Positions 1 through 8,706 of a stretch of DNA of 64,000 bases are shown here, in pieces. Each line of letters starts with the position of its first letter. Position 1 is the first letter of the stretch. The stretch comes from Prevotella sp. (GTDB lineage Bacteria > Bacteroidota > Bacteroidia > Bacteroidales > Bacteroidaceae): contig JAFZVV010000010.1 in the NCBI GenBank assembly GCA_017617615.1, positions 62,001-126,000 on the forward strand, written 5' to 3'. The notes below the pieces were generated by a model that was not told the DNA's origin, made no database searches, and saw only the letters and a program-made list of their open reading frames with translations. A program made the position numbers and the translations under genes.

Positions 1-236
1 GCCCGGCAGAGTTGGTCGGGACAACTGGTGTTTTTCGCCCCGCATCGGATGCCGTCGAGTTTGCTCTTCACGTCTTCCACCTTCATTCCCCTGACCAAGG
101 AGCAGATACCTTTCAGGTTGCCATTGCATCCACCATAGAAAGTCACCTCTTCAATAACGTCGTTATCGTCTACGGTCACTTCTATGAACTGGCTGCACGT
201 ACCCTGGGTCTTGTAATTGATGGTTCGTCTCGCCAT
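1..236 (-). CDS. TSCPD domain protein (TIGR03905-like), C-terminal end cut by window edge
   Basis: Translating the minus strand from the ATG at 236 gives 78 codons beginning MARRTINYKTQGTCSQFIEV and reaching NTSCPDQLCRA at the edge. The TSCPD signature and four cysteines in these spacings (GTCS, GGCNGN, KGICS, IRCG, SCPDQLC) are typical of the small TIGR03905 family, which is usually about 80 residues, so almost the whole protein is present. Its biochemical role is not established; related cysteine-rich TSCPD segments occur at the C-terminus of vitamin B12-dependent ribonucleotide reductases. The ATG overlaps the yebC stop (TAATG), so the two are probably translationally coupled. Confidence 0.85.
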   Translation of the reverse strand, partial: MARRTINYKTQGTCSQFIEVTVDDNDVIEEVTFYGGCNGNLKGICSLVRGMKVEDVKSKLDGIRCGAKNTSCPDQLCR

Positions 237-964
237 TACTCTTCGGGTTTCATGTTGGTGTACACGGTCTGCACGTCGTCGAAATCCTCGAGCTTCTCCA
301 CCATCTTGTCGATGGTCTCACGCTGTTCGGGAGTGACATCCTTGAGGTCGTTGGGGATACGTGTGAACTCAGCTCCAGTCACCTCGAATCCCTCACTCTC
401 AAGATGTTTCTGTATCTCACCGAAACTCTTCGGCTCGCCATAGATGGTGATTTCGTTGGTTTCCTCGTCTTCGTCAAACTCATCTTCCACCCCATAGTCG
501 ATCAGGTCGAGAATCAGTTCGTCCATATCAATGCCCTCCTTTTTCTTGAAAGTGAACACACACTTGTAGTCGAAGAGGAAACTCAGCGAGCCCTGCGTAC
601 CTAAGTTGCCATTGAACTTGTTGAACACTGAGCGCACGTCGCCCACGGTACGGGTAGTGTTGTCGGTCAGCGTCTCAACGAAGATGGCCACACCGTGAGG
701 ACCATATCCCTCATACGACACCTCCTTGTAGTCGCTTTGGTCTTTTCCCATCGCGTTCTTGATGGCCCTCTCGATATTGTCTTTCGGCATGTTCTCACGT
801 TTCGCGTTGGCGATGATAGCACGCAACGTGGGATTGTTCTCAGGTTCCGGTCCACCTGCTTTCACGGCAATGCTGATTTGCTTGCCTATCCTGGTGAACG
901 TCTTGGCCATATGGCCCCATCTCTTTAGTTTTGTCGCTTTGCGGTATTCGAATGCTCTTCCCAT
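236..964 (-). CDS. yebC: YebC/PmpR-family regulator or translation factor
   Basis: This 242-residue protein starts MGRAFEYRKATKLKRWGHMA, the classical YebC N-terminus, and has the expected three-domain length (about 240-250 aa). The family is annotated as DNA-binding regulators (PmpR). More recent work links some members to relief of ribosome stalling at proline tracts; which applies here cannot be read from sequence. The acidic third domain (about residues 140-175, DEDEETNEITIYG) is typical. The gene lies downstream of pheT in the same direction, with an extra -7 box at 1029-1036, and overlaps the TSCPD gene by one base. Confidence 0.95.
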   Translation of the reverse strand: MGRAFEYRKATKLKRWGHMAKTFTRIGKQISIAVKAGGPEPENNPTLRAIIANAKRENMPKDNIERAIKNAMGKDQSDYKEVSYEGYGPHGVAIFVETLTDNTTRTVGDVRSVFNKFNGNLGTQGSLSFLFDYKCVFTFKKKEGIDMDELILDLIDYGVEDEFDEDEETNEITIYGEPKSFGEIQKHLESEGFEVTGAEFTRIPNDLKDVTPEQRETIDKMVEKLEDFDDVQTVYTNMKPEE

Positions 965-1028
965 TGGAATAATAGTTTTATGTTTTACTTCTATTGATGT
1001 TTTTTCTTATAACCTAACTCAACTTTCG

Positions 1029-1036
1029 CAAAGATA
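1029..1036 (-). promoter_or_regulatory. -7 box upstream of yebC
   Basis: On the minus strand 1036-1029 reads TATCTTTG, a perfect TAnnTTTG box 64 nt upstream of the yebC ATG. No convincing TTTG is found 19-21 nt further up (only TTTC at 15 nt). The box lies inside a copy of the CTCAACTTTCGCAA sequence that also forms the arms of the 8707-8935 element. Confidence 0.55.
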
Positions 1037-1057
1037 AGTGCCAAGAAGGTTGAAAGA

Positions 1058-3520
1058 TTACCTGAGTTCTGCATGGAGCTTTGCCTTCAGGTTGCCAATC
1101 AACTTGTTCATGATGGCTTCTATCTGCTTGTCGTTGAGTGTACGCTGTTCGTCTTGCAGAATGAAGTTCACGGCATAGCTTTTCTTCCCGGCTGGCAGGT
1201 TCTTGCCCTCGTATACATCGAAGAGCTCCACGCTCTTGAGGAGTTTCTTCTCCGTGGCCCTTGCGATCTGCTCGATTTGCGCAAACTCCACGTTCTTGTC
1301 GATGAGGAGTGCGAGGTCACGGCTCACTGCCGGGAATTTCCCGATTTCAGTAAACTGCACCTTGTTCTTTTTCACCAGTTTCATGAGGGCAGTCCAGTTG
1401 AAGTCGGCAAAATACACGGGTTGGTCGATACCAGCCGCCTTCACCAGTTTCGGAGACACAATACCCATCTCCACAAGCAGTTTTCCGCCTCTGTTCTCCA
1501 ATGCCGTTGCCTTGGAGAAGACATCGTTGCCCGACTCACCTTGCGTCACCATTCCCTGTGGCACACCCATGCGTGCGAGCACGTTCTGCACGTAGGCTTT
1601 CAGTTCGTAGAAAGAACTGTCCTCGTCGGCATGCGCCCAACTGCCCGATACCCGTTTTCCGGTAACCCACAGGGCGAGGTGATACTCTTCCTTGTAAGCC
1701 CTCATGGGATCTTCGTTGTTTTTCTTCTCCGGGTCGAACTGGTAGCAGTTTCCGAATTCGAAGAAGCGGAGGTTGGGGTTGCGCCGGTTGACGTTGTATG
1801 CGATGCTCTCCAGTCCGCCGAAAAGCATGGTCTGCCGCATCACATTAAGGTCGCTGCTCAGCGGGTTGATGATACGCACGAGGTTGTCGGCATGGTAGGT
1901 GTTCAGCCCATCGTAGTAGGCAGCCTTGGTAAGCGAGTTGTTCATGATTTCACAGAAGCCACATCCCACGAGCTGTTCGGCAACAAGGTTATGGATTTTG
2001 TGCTTCTGGTCTTCATCGTTCTTGATGACCAATGAACTCTTGAGCTGGGTGGGAATCTCCACATTATTATACCCATAGATGCGGAGGATATCCTCCACCA
2101 CGTCGCAGGGGCGCTGCACGTCGACCCTGTAAGCCGGAACGGTGATTTCGAGTTTCTCGTCGTCCTCACTGTCGATGGTCATCTCCAGGCTCTCGAGGAT
2201 GCTCTTCACCGTCTGCCGTGGTATTTCCTTGCCGATGAGGGTGTTCACATAGTCATACCTCAAAGTGACATGGGCATCGGGAATGGGGTTGGGGTAGACA
2301 TCGCAGATATCCATCGACACCTTTCCTCCCGCGAGTTGCTTGCAGAGGATGGCAGCCTGCTTCAGCGCGTAGATGATGCCGTTGGGGTCTACACCGCGCT
2401 CGAAGCGGAACGACGAGTCGGTGCTCAGTCCATGGCGGCGTGCGCTCTTCCTGATCCATGTGGGATGGAAATAGGCACTCTCGAGCACAACGTTGCGTGT
2501 GGTTTCATATGTGCCGCTGCCTTTTCCACCGAAAACACCGGCGATGCACATCGGCTCCTCCTCATTGCAGATGGCGAGGTCGTGGGAGCCGAGGATATGC
2601 TCCTCGCCGTCGAGGGTGACGAACTTCGTGCCCTCGGGCTGTGGCTTCACGATGATATGATGTCCTGTCACCATGTCCGCATCAAAGCAGTGGAGCGGCT
2701 GTCCGTAGGCATGCATCACGAAGTTGGTGATGTCGACGATGTTGTTGATGGGTCTGAGACCGATGGCCACAAGCTTGTTTTTCAGCCATTCAGGCGACTC
2801 CTTCACGTCGCAGTCGGTGATGCTTACGCAAGCATAGCGCCGGCATGCCTCCTCGTTCTCGATGGTCACCTTCACGGGCAGGTCGTGGTTGTCGACGGTG
2901 AAATCGTCGCATGAGGGCCTATGCAAGGCTGTGGGGTATCCGTTCTGCTTGAGCCACGCATAGAGGTCACGTGCCACGCCCCAGTGCGAGAGGGCATCGG
3001 CGCGGTTGGCAGTGATGTCGACCTCGATGAGCCAGTCGCTCTCAAGATGATAGTATTCTGCTGCCGGCGTGCCTACTACGGCATCTTCAGGCAGCACGAT
3101 GATTCCGTCGTGGCTGGTGCCCACGCCTATCTCATCCTCGGCACAAATCATGCCGCACGACTCCACACCACGGAGCTTGGACTTCTTGATGACGAACTCC
3201 TTGTCGCCGTCGTAGAGCACACAACCCAGGTCGGCCACGATAACCTTTTGCCCTGCAGCCACGTTGGGTGCCCCACAAACGATTTGCGAAGGCTGCTCCT
3301 TGCCCAGGTCGACGGTCGTTACATGCAGGTGGTCGGAATTGGGGTGTGGGTCACAGGTCAACACCTTCCCCACGAAAAGTCCTTTCAGTCCACCTTTTAC
3401 CGACTGCACTTCCTCGAGTGCGCCTACTTCCAGTCCGCTTGATGTCAGTGCCTTGCACACTTCCTCGGCCGAGAGGCTGAAATCCACGTATTCTTTCAGC
3501 CATTTATAAGAGATATTCAT
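1058..3520 (-). CDS. pheT: Phenylalanine--tRNA ligase beta subunit
   Basis: An 820-residue protein starting MNISYKWLKEYVDFSL, the family's usual N-terminus. It charges tRNA-Phe together with PheS, which is not in the window. Order of domains: N-terminal helix, EMAP/OB-type tRNA-binding domain (about 40-155, with SDHLHVTTVDLG), B3/B4 editing domain (about 210-380), B5 (about 400-475), catalytic-like core, and FDX-ACB anticodon-binding domain (about 725-820, beginning FTEIGKFPAVSRDLALLI). The frame stays open 77 codons further upstream, but those codons carry the promoter at 3556-3587, so ATG 3520 is preferred. yebC follows. Confidence 0.96.
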   Translation of the reverse strand: MNISYKWLKEYVDFSLSAEEVCKALTSSGLEVGALEEVQSVKGGLKGLFVGKVLTCDPHPNSDHLHVTTVDLGKEQPSQIVCGAPNVAAGQKVIVADLGCVLYDGDKEFVIKKSKLRGVESCGMICAEDEIGVGTSHDGIIVLPEDAVVGTPAAEYYHLESDWLIEVDITANRADALSHWGVARDLYAWLKQNGYPTALHRPSCDDFTVDNHDLPVKVTIENEEACRRYACVSITDCDVKESPEWLKNKLVAIGLRPINNIVDITNFVMHAYGQPLHCFDADMVTGHHIIVKPQPEGTKFVTLDGEEHILGSHDLAICNEEEPMCIAGVFGGKGSGTYETTRNVVLESAYFHPTWIRKSARRHGLSTDSSFRFERGVDPNGIIYALKQAAILCKQLAGGKVSMDICDVYPNPIPDAHVTLRYDYVNTLIGKEIPRQTVKSILESLEMTIDSEDDEKLEITVPAYRVDVQRPCDVVEDILRIYGYNNVEIPTQLKSSLVIKNDEDQKHKIHNLVAEQLVGCGFCEIMNNSLTKAAYYDGLNTYHADNLVRIINPLSSDLNVMRQTMLFGGLESIAYNVNRRNPNLRFFEFGNCYQFDPEKKNNEDPMRAYKEEYHLALWVTGKRVSGSWAHADEDSSFYELKAYVQNVLARMGVPQGMVTQGESGNDVFSKATALENRGGKLLVEMGIVSPKLVKAAGIDQPVYFADFNWTALMKLVKKNKVQFTEIGKFPAVSRDLALLIDKNVEFAQIEQIARATEKKLLKSVELFDVYEGKNLPAGKKSYAVNFILQDEQRTLNDKQIEAIMNKLIGNLKAKLHAELR

Positions 3521-3555
3521 TTCTTTTGGATATTGTTTACTTCTAAAAAATCGTG

Positions 3556-3587
3556 CAAAATTACACAATTTCCATGAATCCAACAAA
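3556..3587 (-). promoter_or_regulatory. Promoter of pheT
   Basis: Minus strand: -33 TTTG at 3587-3584, 20-nt spacer, -7 TAATTTTG at 3563-3556, a full match to the Bacteroidetes consensus. Transcription would start near 3549, giving a leader of about 30 nt before ATG 3520. Confidence 0.8.
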
Positions 3588-3701
3588 AAAAAGCACAACA
3601 ATACTTTGTTGCGCTCTATTTTATGCTGACGAGCCAAGAGAGGGATGATGGTCCTTGGCTTGCCAGACAGTGGGTCCATGCCGCCTGAAGAATGTTTTTT
3701 C

Positions 3702-4325
3702 TCACTCTCCCACGAATGCGAGCAGGTAATCCACGGAACCGTTGAGACCAAACTTGCTCACGTCGAGCGACACGTCGTAGTTGCGTGCGTCGAACCACTC
3801 GGTGCCGGTGTATTTCTTGGTATAGAGTTCGCGGGTGTAGTCGTTGTCAACAATCATCAGTTTGGCATCAGCCTCGGTAACACCATATTTGTCGACGATA
3901 CGCTTGATGCGCTTCTCCATCGGACTGTGAAGGAAAATCTTCAGGGCATTCTCATGGTCCCTGAAGATAAACGAGGCGCAACGCCCCACGATGACACACG
4001 ATTCCTCCGACGCGATTTGCCTGATGACTGCGGCTTGCGCCTCGAAGAGTTCCCCCGAGGTAAGCTCTTCACCCAGAGCGTGGTATTCGTTGTCGACCAT
4101 ATACGACCTGTAGAACTGTGTGAAATCATCCCACCACGACTGGTTCCTGGCCTCGAGTTTCTCCACTGTCTCCTGTCCGATATCGAATTTCTTGGCCACC
4201 GCCTGCAGTATCTGTTTATCAAGCAATTTCACGCCCAGCCGCTTGGCGATTTCCGCCCCTACTTCATGACCGCCTGTACCAAATTGGCGGTTGATGGTAA
4301 TGACGAATTTTTCGTGTTTGTCCAT
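3702..4325 (-). CDS. Cytidylate kinase-like family protein
   Basis: A 207-residue protein starting MDKHEKFVITINRQFGTGGH. The GTGGHEVG segment (about residues 15-22) sits where the P-loop of CMP kinases lies, and the rest fits the Cytidylate_kin2 family (PF13189): ESCVIVGRCASFIF, then the RIKRI lid region and late YYTKKYTG-like helices. The substrate is not proven; these proteins are commonly found as stand-alone homologues of Cmk. The ATG at 4325 is chosen because the longer frame (to 4376) runs into the promoter at 4357-4388. Confidence 0.85.
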   Translation of the reverse strand: MDKHEKFVITINRQFGTGGHEVGAEIAKRLGVKLLDKQILQAVAKKFDIGQETVEKLEARNQSWWDDFTQFYRSYMVDNEYHALGEELTSGELFEAQAAVIRQIASEESCVIVGRCASFIFRDHENALKIFLHSPMEKRIKRIVDKYGVTEADAKLMIVDNDYTRELYTKKYTGTEWFDARNYDVSLDVSKFGLNGSVDYLLAFVGE

Positions 4326-4356
4326 AATACTTTCGTTGATTTGATTACTTCTGATG

Positions 4357-4388
4357 CGAAGATACAGTAAAATCATGAGATATGCAAA
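4357..4388 (-). promoter_or_regulatory. Promoter of the cytidylate kinase-like gene
   Basis: Minus strand: TTTG at 4388-4385, 20-nt spacer, TATCTTCG at 4364-4357 (one mismatch to TAnnTTTG). The ATG at 4325 is 31 nt downstream of the -7 box. Confidence 0.6.
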
Positions 4389-4525
4389 AAAAACGGCTTT
4401 TTTTTGCGTTTTTTGCCTTGTCCCCAGTCACCAAAGGCATTTCCATCGATGGCCTTTTGAACGAACGACTCCGCTTTTTCGACCTCATGTGGAGTTATTT
4501 TTAACAAAAAAGAACGTGAAAAGAC

Positions 4526-4554
4526 TTGGTAAATAAAAAAAATGTGTATATTTG
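4526..4554 (+). promoter_or_regulatory. Promoter of the zinc peptidase gene
   Basis: TATATTTG at 4547-4554 is a perfect -7 box; TTGG at 4526-4529, about 18 nt upstream, is a weak -33. The ATG at 4606 lies 51 nt downstream. Confidence 0.6.
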
Positions 4555-4605
4555 CACTCTGTGAAATGATTACCAAAAACCGAAACATTAACCAAAATTT
4601 ATATT

Positions 4606-5475
4606 ATGGATCTTGAAGGAAGAAGAGAAAGTGAGAATGTAGAGGATCGCCGGGGCATGAGTGGCGGCGCGATGGCCGGTATGGGCATCGGTGGAATCAT
4701 CCTCATAGGCTTGATAACACTGTTGATGGGAGGCAACCCCTTAGACATCATCCAGCAGACAGGAGGTCTCAGCATGGGTGGAGGCGAGGAAGAAGTGGCC
4801 GAAGGCCAGACCTTCTCTCCAGAGGAGGAGGCACAGGTGAAGTTCTGCAAACAAATCCTGGGCAGTACAGAGGACATCTGGTCGGCTGTGTTCCGCCAGA
4901 AATTCAATGCCGAGTATACCCCTCCCACCTTGGTGTTCTTTAAGAACGCTGTTCAAACCAACTGTGGTGGCGCCACCTCGGCAGTAGGTCCCTTCTATTG
5001 CTCTGCCGACCAGAAGCTGTATATCGACCTGTCGTTCTTCAAGCAGATGGAGACACAGTTGAAATCGGGCGGTGACTTTGCACGTGCCTATGTGATTGCC
5101 CACGAAGTGGGTCATCATGTGGAGAACCTGCTGGGTATACTGGGCAAGGCCCATGCGCAGATGCAACGCCTCGACCAGACACGTTCCAACCAGATGAGCG
5201 TGCGCCTGGAGTTGTTGGCCGACTACTATGCCGGGGTTTGGGCTCATTATGAGCACGAGGCTTTCGGCTCCTTGGACGACAGCGACCTGAAGGAAGCCAT
5301 CAACTGCGCCCAGCATATTGGCGACAACTACCTGCAGGAACAGTCGCAGGGCTACTCGCAACCCGAGTCGTTCACCCATGGCACCTCCGACCAGCGCATG
5401 CGCTGGCTGAAGCGTGGATTTGATACCGGCGACATGAGCACCACCACCTTCACTGGCAACTACAGCGACCTGTAA
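4606..5475 (+). CDS. YpfJ-like neutral zinc metallopeptidase
   Basis: This 289-residue protein belongs to the PF04228 family (E. coli YpfJ). It has a cytoplasmic N-terminus ending in GGAMAGMGIGG, one membrane segment (about 26-42), and an extracytoplasmic domain with the zinc motif HEVGH at 166-170, followed by LELLADYYAGVW, which supplies the conserved downstream acidic residue. Length and order match the family. Substrates are unknown. The metallo-hydrolase gene begins directly after the stop (TAAATG), so the two are cotranscribed and probably coupled. Confidence 0.9.
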   Translation: MDLEGRRESENVEDRRGMSGGAMAGMGIGGIILIGLITLLMGGNPLDIIQQTGGLSMGGGEEEVAEGQTFSPEEEAQVKFCKQILGSTEDIWSAVFRQKFNAEYTPPTLVFFKNAVQTNCGGATSAVGPFYCSADQKLYIDLSFFKQMETQLKSGGDFARAYVIAHEVGHHVENLLGILGKAHAQMQRLDQTRSNQMSVRLELLADYYAGVWAHYEHEAFGSLDDSDLKEAINCAQHIGDNYLQEQSQGYSQPESFTHGTSDQRMRWLKRGFDTGDMSTTTFTGNYSDL

Positions 5476-6276
5476 ATGATACAACAAGGCAATGTCATCA
5501 CGATGCTCGGCACGGGCAATGCCTTTGTCACCCACTGCTATAACACATGCTTCACCCTGCAGAGTCAGGGTGGAGCATTGTTGCTTGTAGACGCAGGTGG
5601 TGGCAACGGCATCCTGGCACAACTGGAGCGTGCCGGCATCAACATCAGAGATATCCACGACCTCTACGTCACCCATGCCCATACCGACCATTTGCTCGGC
5701 GTGGTATGGGTAATGCGTGTGGCCTTGCAATATACCAGTCCGTTGCGTGTGTGGAGCCATCGCAAGGTGCTTGATGTGCTCACGGAAATCTGCCGTCAGC
5801 TATTACCCCCAAAGATATCGGGACGCATCGGAACTGTGGTAGAGATGAACTGCCTGGAAGACGGTGACCGTTTCGAGGTTGGCGACCTCGCCATACAGTG
5901 TTTCGACATCCATTCCACGAAAGAACGGCAGTTTGGCTTTACGGCGGCACTCCCCGACGGGCAGCGGCTCACTTGTCTTGGCGACGAGCCTTTCAGCGAG
6001 CTCTCCCTGCCATATGCCGAGGATGCCGACTGGCTGATGAGCGAGGCGTTCTGCCTATATGCCGACCGCGACCGCTTCAACCCCTACGAGAAACACCACA
6101 GCACCGCCCTCGATGCCGCCCGACTGGCAGAGCGGTTGCGTGTGAAGAACCTTATCCTCTACCACACCGAGGACAAGACCATCGCCACACGCCGTGAGCG
6201 TTATACCACCGAAGCCATGTCTGCCTTCAGTGGCCGTGTCTTTGTGCCCGATGACTTGGAAAGGATAGCGTTGTAG
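5476..6276 (+). CDS. MBL-fold metallo-hydrolase, RNase Z-like
   Basis: A 266-residue metallo-beta-lactamase-fold protein. The zinc motif HAHTDH is at 67-72, preceded by LLLVDAGGGNGI. An aspartate in LGDEPFS and a histidine near NPYEKHHSTALDAA complete the metal site, and the final LILYHTEDK carries the last histidine. This pattern resembles ribonuclease Z/elaC-type and related phosphodiesterases, but the long flexible arm of tRNA maturases is not evident, so the substrate is open. It starts immediately after the zinc peptidase stop and converges on the flavoprotein at 6292. Confidence 0.85.
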   Translation: MIQQGNVITMLGTGNAFVTHCYNTCFTLQSQGGALLLVDAGGGNGILAQLERAGINIRDIHDLYVTHAHTDHLLGVVWVMRVALQYTSPLRVWSHRKVLDVLTEICRQLLPPKISGRIGTVVEMNCLEDGDRFEVGDLAIQCFDIHSTKERQFGFTAALPDGQRLTCLGDEPFSELSLPYAEDADWLMSEAFCLYADRDRFNPYEKHHSTALDAARLAERLRVKNLILYHTEDKTIATRRERYTTEAMSAFSGRVFVPDDLERIAL

Positions 6277-6291
6277 TTCGTTAAAGACTTT

Positions 6292-7911
6292 TTAGTGTTT
6301 GGAATATATATGTATAGGAGGTGTGTTCAAATCGTTCACACCTCCTATGCTGTCTATATATGCGGCACACATTTCCGCACAGCGTTCGCCGTCGACACCA
6401 GCCGAGACTATTCCACCGGCATATCCGGCACCTTCACCACACGGGAAGAGACCTTGCAGGCGGATATGCTGAAGCGTTTCCTTATCCCTGACAATGCGCA
6501 CGGGAGCCGACGTGCGTGTTTCGACGGCAATAAGCACTGCCTCGTTGGTGAGGAAGCCCTTATGGTGCTTCCCGAAAAATGCGAAACCTTTCCTCAACCT
6601 CGAGGCAATCTGCTCCGGCAACCAGAAATGCAGCGGACTGGGCACCAAACCTGGTGCATACGACGACTCCGGCAGGTCATAGCCCAACTTCTCGTTTACG
6701 AAGTCGAACATCCGCTGCGCTGGCGCCGTCTGCCTGCGGTTTCCTTGTTCCCAGCACGTCTGTTCAAGCCGTTCCTGCATGTCGAGCATGCGCAAGGGGC
6801 TATCGCCCTCCACGTCCTCCGGCCTCGTTTCTACCACCATGCCACTGTTCGACCATTTCGTTCCACGGTTGCTCGGGCTCATGCCATTGACCACAATCTG
6901 CCTTAGTCCTGTGGCTGCCGGGATGACAAAGCCTCCAGGGCACATGCAGAATGAGTAGACGCCACGTCCGTCGACCTGTGTGGTGAGGCTGTATTCCGCT
7001 GCCGGAAGATATTTCCCCCTACCCTCACGGTTGTGATATTGTATCTGGTCGATGAGATGCGCAGGGTGCTCCAGTCGCACACCGACGGCCAGTCCCTTGG
7101 GTTCTATCTCTACCTTTGCCGTGTGCAGGTAGCGATAGACATCACGTGCCGAATGGCCCGTGGCGAGGATTACCGGTCCGCGGAATGTCTTCGTCTGCCC
7201 GTCGGTTGAGCACTCAGCCTCTATGCCCACCACCATGTCGCCCTTAACGATGAGCCGTGTCATGCGGGTCTGGAAATGCACCTCGCCCCCGCAGCGTATG
7301 ATGGTGTTGCGCATGTTCTCGATGACCCTTGGCAACTTGTCGGTGCCGATATGGGGATGGGCATCGGCCAGGATATCCGTAGAAGCCCCATGTTGGCAGA
7401 ACACATGTAGGATTTTCTCCACATTGCCCCTTTTCTTCGACCGTGTGTAGAGTTTGCCGTCGGAAAACGCTCCTGCACCGCCTTCACCGAAACTGTAGTT
7501 GCTTTCGGGGTCCACCTTCTGGTTGCGGGTGATGGCTGCGAGGTCGCGCTTGCGCTCATGCACGTCCTTCCCCCGTTCCACGACGATGGGGCGCAGTCCC
7601 AGTTCGATGAGCCGCAGCGAGGCGAAGAGTCCTGCTGGTCCCTCTCCCACTACCACCACCGTTCTTGACTCCGACACATCACCATACGCTGTCTTCTTGA
7701 ATGCATCATCCTCAGGTTCCTCATTGATATAAACCCTGATGGTGAGGTTGACAAAGACGGTGCGCTGACGGGCATCGATGCTGCGGCGCAACACCCTGAC
7801 ATGGGTGATGGTGCGCGCGTCGATAGCCTGTTCTTCTGCCACATATCGAACGATGGCCTGCATCGAAGCCGCTTGGTGAGGCAACACCCTTATCTGGAGT
7901 TCCTTGATCAT
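6292..7911 (-). CDS. FAD-dependent dehydrogenase-like protein (COG2509)
   Basis: A 539-residue flavoprotein. After an N-terminal region of about 100 residues (MIKELQIRVLPHQAASMQAI) comes the dinucleotide-binding GEGPAGLFASLRLIELG, then the family hallmarks SNYSFGEGGAGAFSDGKLYT, HIGTDKLP, and the C-terminal FPCGEGAGYAGGIVSAGVDG that closes the FAD site. Length and motifs match the COG2509 group of uncharacterised FAD-dependent dehydrogenases; the reaction is unknown. A 12-bp perfect inverted repeat sits within the last 18 codons (6314-6348). The terminator of the upstream barrel gene ends 31 nt before this start, and no separate promoter was recognised. Confidence 0.88.
   Translation of the reverse strand: MIKELQIRVLPHQAASMQAIVRYVAEEQAIDARTITHVRVLRRSIDARQRTVFVNLTIRVYINEEPEDDAFKKTAYGDVSESRTVVVVGEGPAGLFASLRLIELGLRPIVVERGKDVHERKRDLAAITRNQKVDPESNYSFGEGGAGAFSDGKLYTRSKKRGNVEKILHVFCQHGASTDILADAHPHIGTDKLPRVIENMRNTIIRCGGEVHFQTRMTRLIVKGDMVVGIEAECSTDGQTKTFRGPVILATGHSARDVYRYLHTAKVEIEPKGLAVGVRLEHPAHLIDQIQYHNREGRGKYLPAAEYSLTTQVDGRGVYSFCMCPGGFVIPAATGLRQIVVNGMSPSNRGTKWSNSGMVVETRPEDVEGDSPLRMLDMQERLEQTCWEQGNRRQTAPAQRMFDFVNEKLGYDLPESSYAPGLVPSPLHFWLPEQIASRLRKGFAFFGKHHKGFLTNEAVLIAVETRTSAPVRIVRDKETLQHIRLQGLFPCGEGAGYAGGIVSAGVDGERCAEMCAAYIDSIGGVNDLNTPPIHIYSKH
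6314..6348. terminator. 12-bp perfect hairpin inside the flavoprotein 3' end, between convergent genes
   Basis: ATAGGAGGTGTG (6314-6325) and CACACCTCCTAT (6337-6348) are perfect inverted repeats with an 11-nt loop. The hairpin lies in the last codons of the minus-strand flavoprotein and 38 nt after the plus-strand metallo-hydrolase stop. Neither side has a strong T run (ATACATATATATTCC on the minus side), so a terminator role is inferred from position and stability. Confidence 0.45.
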
Positions 7912-7941
7912 GGAGAAACGATTATTAAATCAGTTTTGCTG

Positions 7942-7972
7942 AAAAAGGCCACCTGTTTTGCACAAGTGGCCT
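7942..7972 (-). terminator. Terminator of the outer-membrane barrel gene
   Basis: On the minus strand AGGCCAC (7972-7966) pairs with GTGGCCT (7952-7946) across a 13-nt loop, followed by TTTTC. It lies 24 nt after the barrel gene stop. Confidence 0.75.
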
Positions 7973-7995
7973 CATATTTGTCTGTATGCCGGAGA

Positions 7996-8601
7996 TTAGA
8001 AGTTGATACCGATGTTGATGCCAAGAGAGTGTCCGTGTGATGACGGTTCACCCTTTGCATCAGCGATGTTGGAGAGGCCAAACTGATAGAGTGCCTCAGC
8101 GTAGAGGTTGTTCCATTCCACGCCACATCCAACCTTGAGACCCACCTCAGGATGCTTCAGATACCTGTAGTTACCCGAAACGCCAATAGCCAGATAAGGG
8201 CCGATGAATGGCAGTATGGCAATATTGTCTTCTGCAGTGACACCATATTTAATCAGCACAGGCACTTCAAGATAGTTAAGATGGCCATCAGGAAGGTTAA
8301 CATCGAAATCAGGAACTTTACTTGACTTCAAATCCTTGCCACCACGCTCTGAGTAGTACAGACCACTCTCAAGGAATACAGGTGCTGCATCGGAGACGCG
8401 GAGACCCACAACACCACCCATCACAAAACCGGTGCGGCCTTTATCCGACTCGATATCACCACCGATACTGCTGAAATTGACACCAAGGCGAACACCCCAA
8501 TAGAGATGTTCCTCATCAAGTGAGAATCCGCCGCTGCTGAACTGAGCGAACGAGGGAGCTGCAAACAAACATGCTACGATAGCAATTAACAATTTCTTCA
8601 T
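7996..8601 (-). CDS. PorT-family outer-membrane beta-barrel protein
   Basis: A 201-residue protein starting MKKLLIAIVACLFAAPSFAQ, a clear signal peptide cleaved after SFA. The mature part has alternating hydrophobic strands (YWGVRLGVNFSSIGGD, VFLESGLYYSERGG, YLEVPVLIKYGV, LYAEALYQFGLSNI) and ends in an aromatic residue (INIGINF), as expected for an 8-strand PF13568-type barrel. The role is unknown; such proteins are common unassigned envelope components. ATG 8601 is used; a start 12 nt upstream (MISIMKK) is also possible. It has its own promoter and terminator. Confidence 0.88.
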   Translation of the reverse strand: MKKLLIAIVACLFAAPSFAQFSSGGFSLDEEHLYWGVRLGVNFSSIGGDIESDKGRTGFVMGGVVGLRVSDAAPVFLESGLYYSERGGKDLKSSKVPDFDVNLPDGHLNYLEVPVLIKYGVTAEDNIAILPFIGPYLAIGVSGNYRYLKHPEVGLKVGCGVEWNNLYAEALYQFGLSNIADAKGEPSSHGHSLGINIGINF

Positions 8602-8651
8602 AATAGATATCATTTTAAGATTAAAACATTCCAATTTTTGATTATTGATTG

Positions 8652-8682
8652 CAAAGTAAAGGTTTTTTTTTGATTTTACAAA
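8652..8682 (-). promoter_or_regulatory. Promoter of the beta-barrel gene
   Basis: Minus strand: TTTG at 8682-8679, 19-nt spacer, TTACTTTG at 8659-8652 (7 of 8 to TAnnTTTG). The ATG at 8601 lies 50 nt downstream. Confidence 0.6.
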
Positions 8683-8706
8683 ATAATTAACCAAAAAAAC
8701 GTCTTA

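Noticed and set aside
3521..3751. A 77-codon upstream extension of pheT
   Set aside because: It includes the promoter 3556-3587, and PheT proteins start at MNISYKWL-like sequence.
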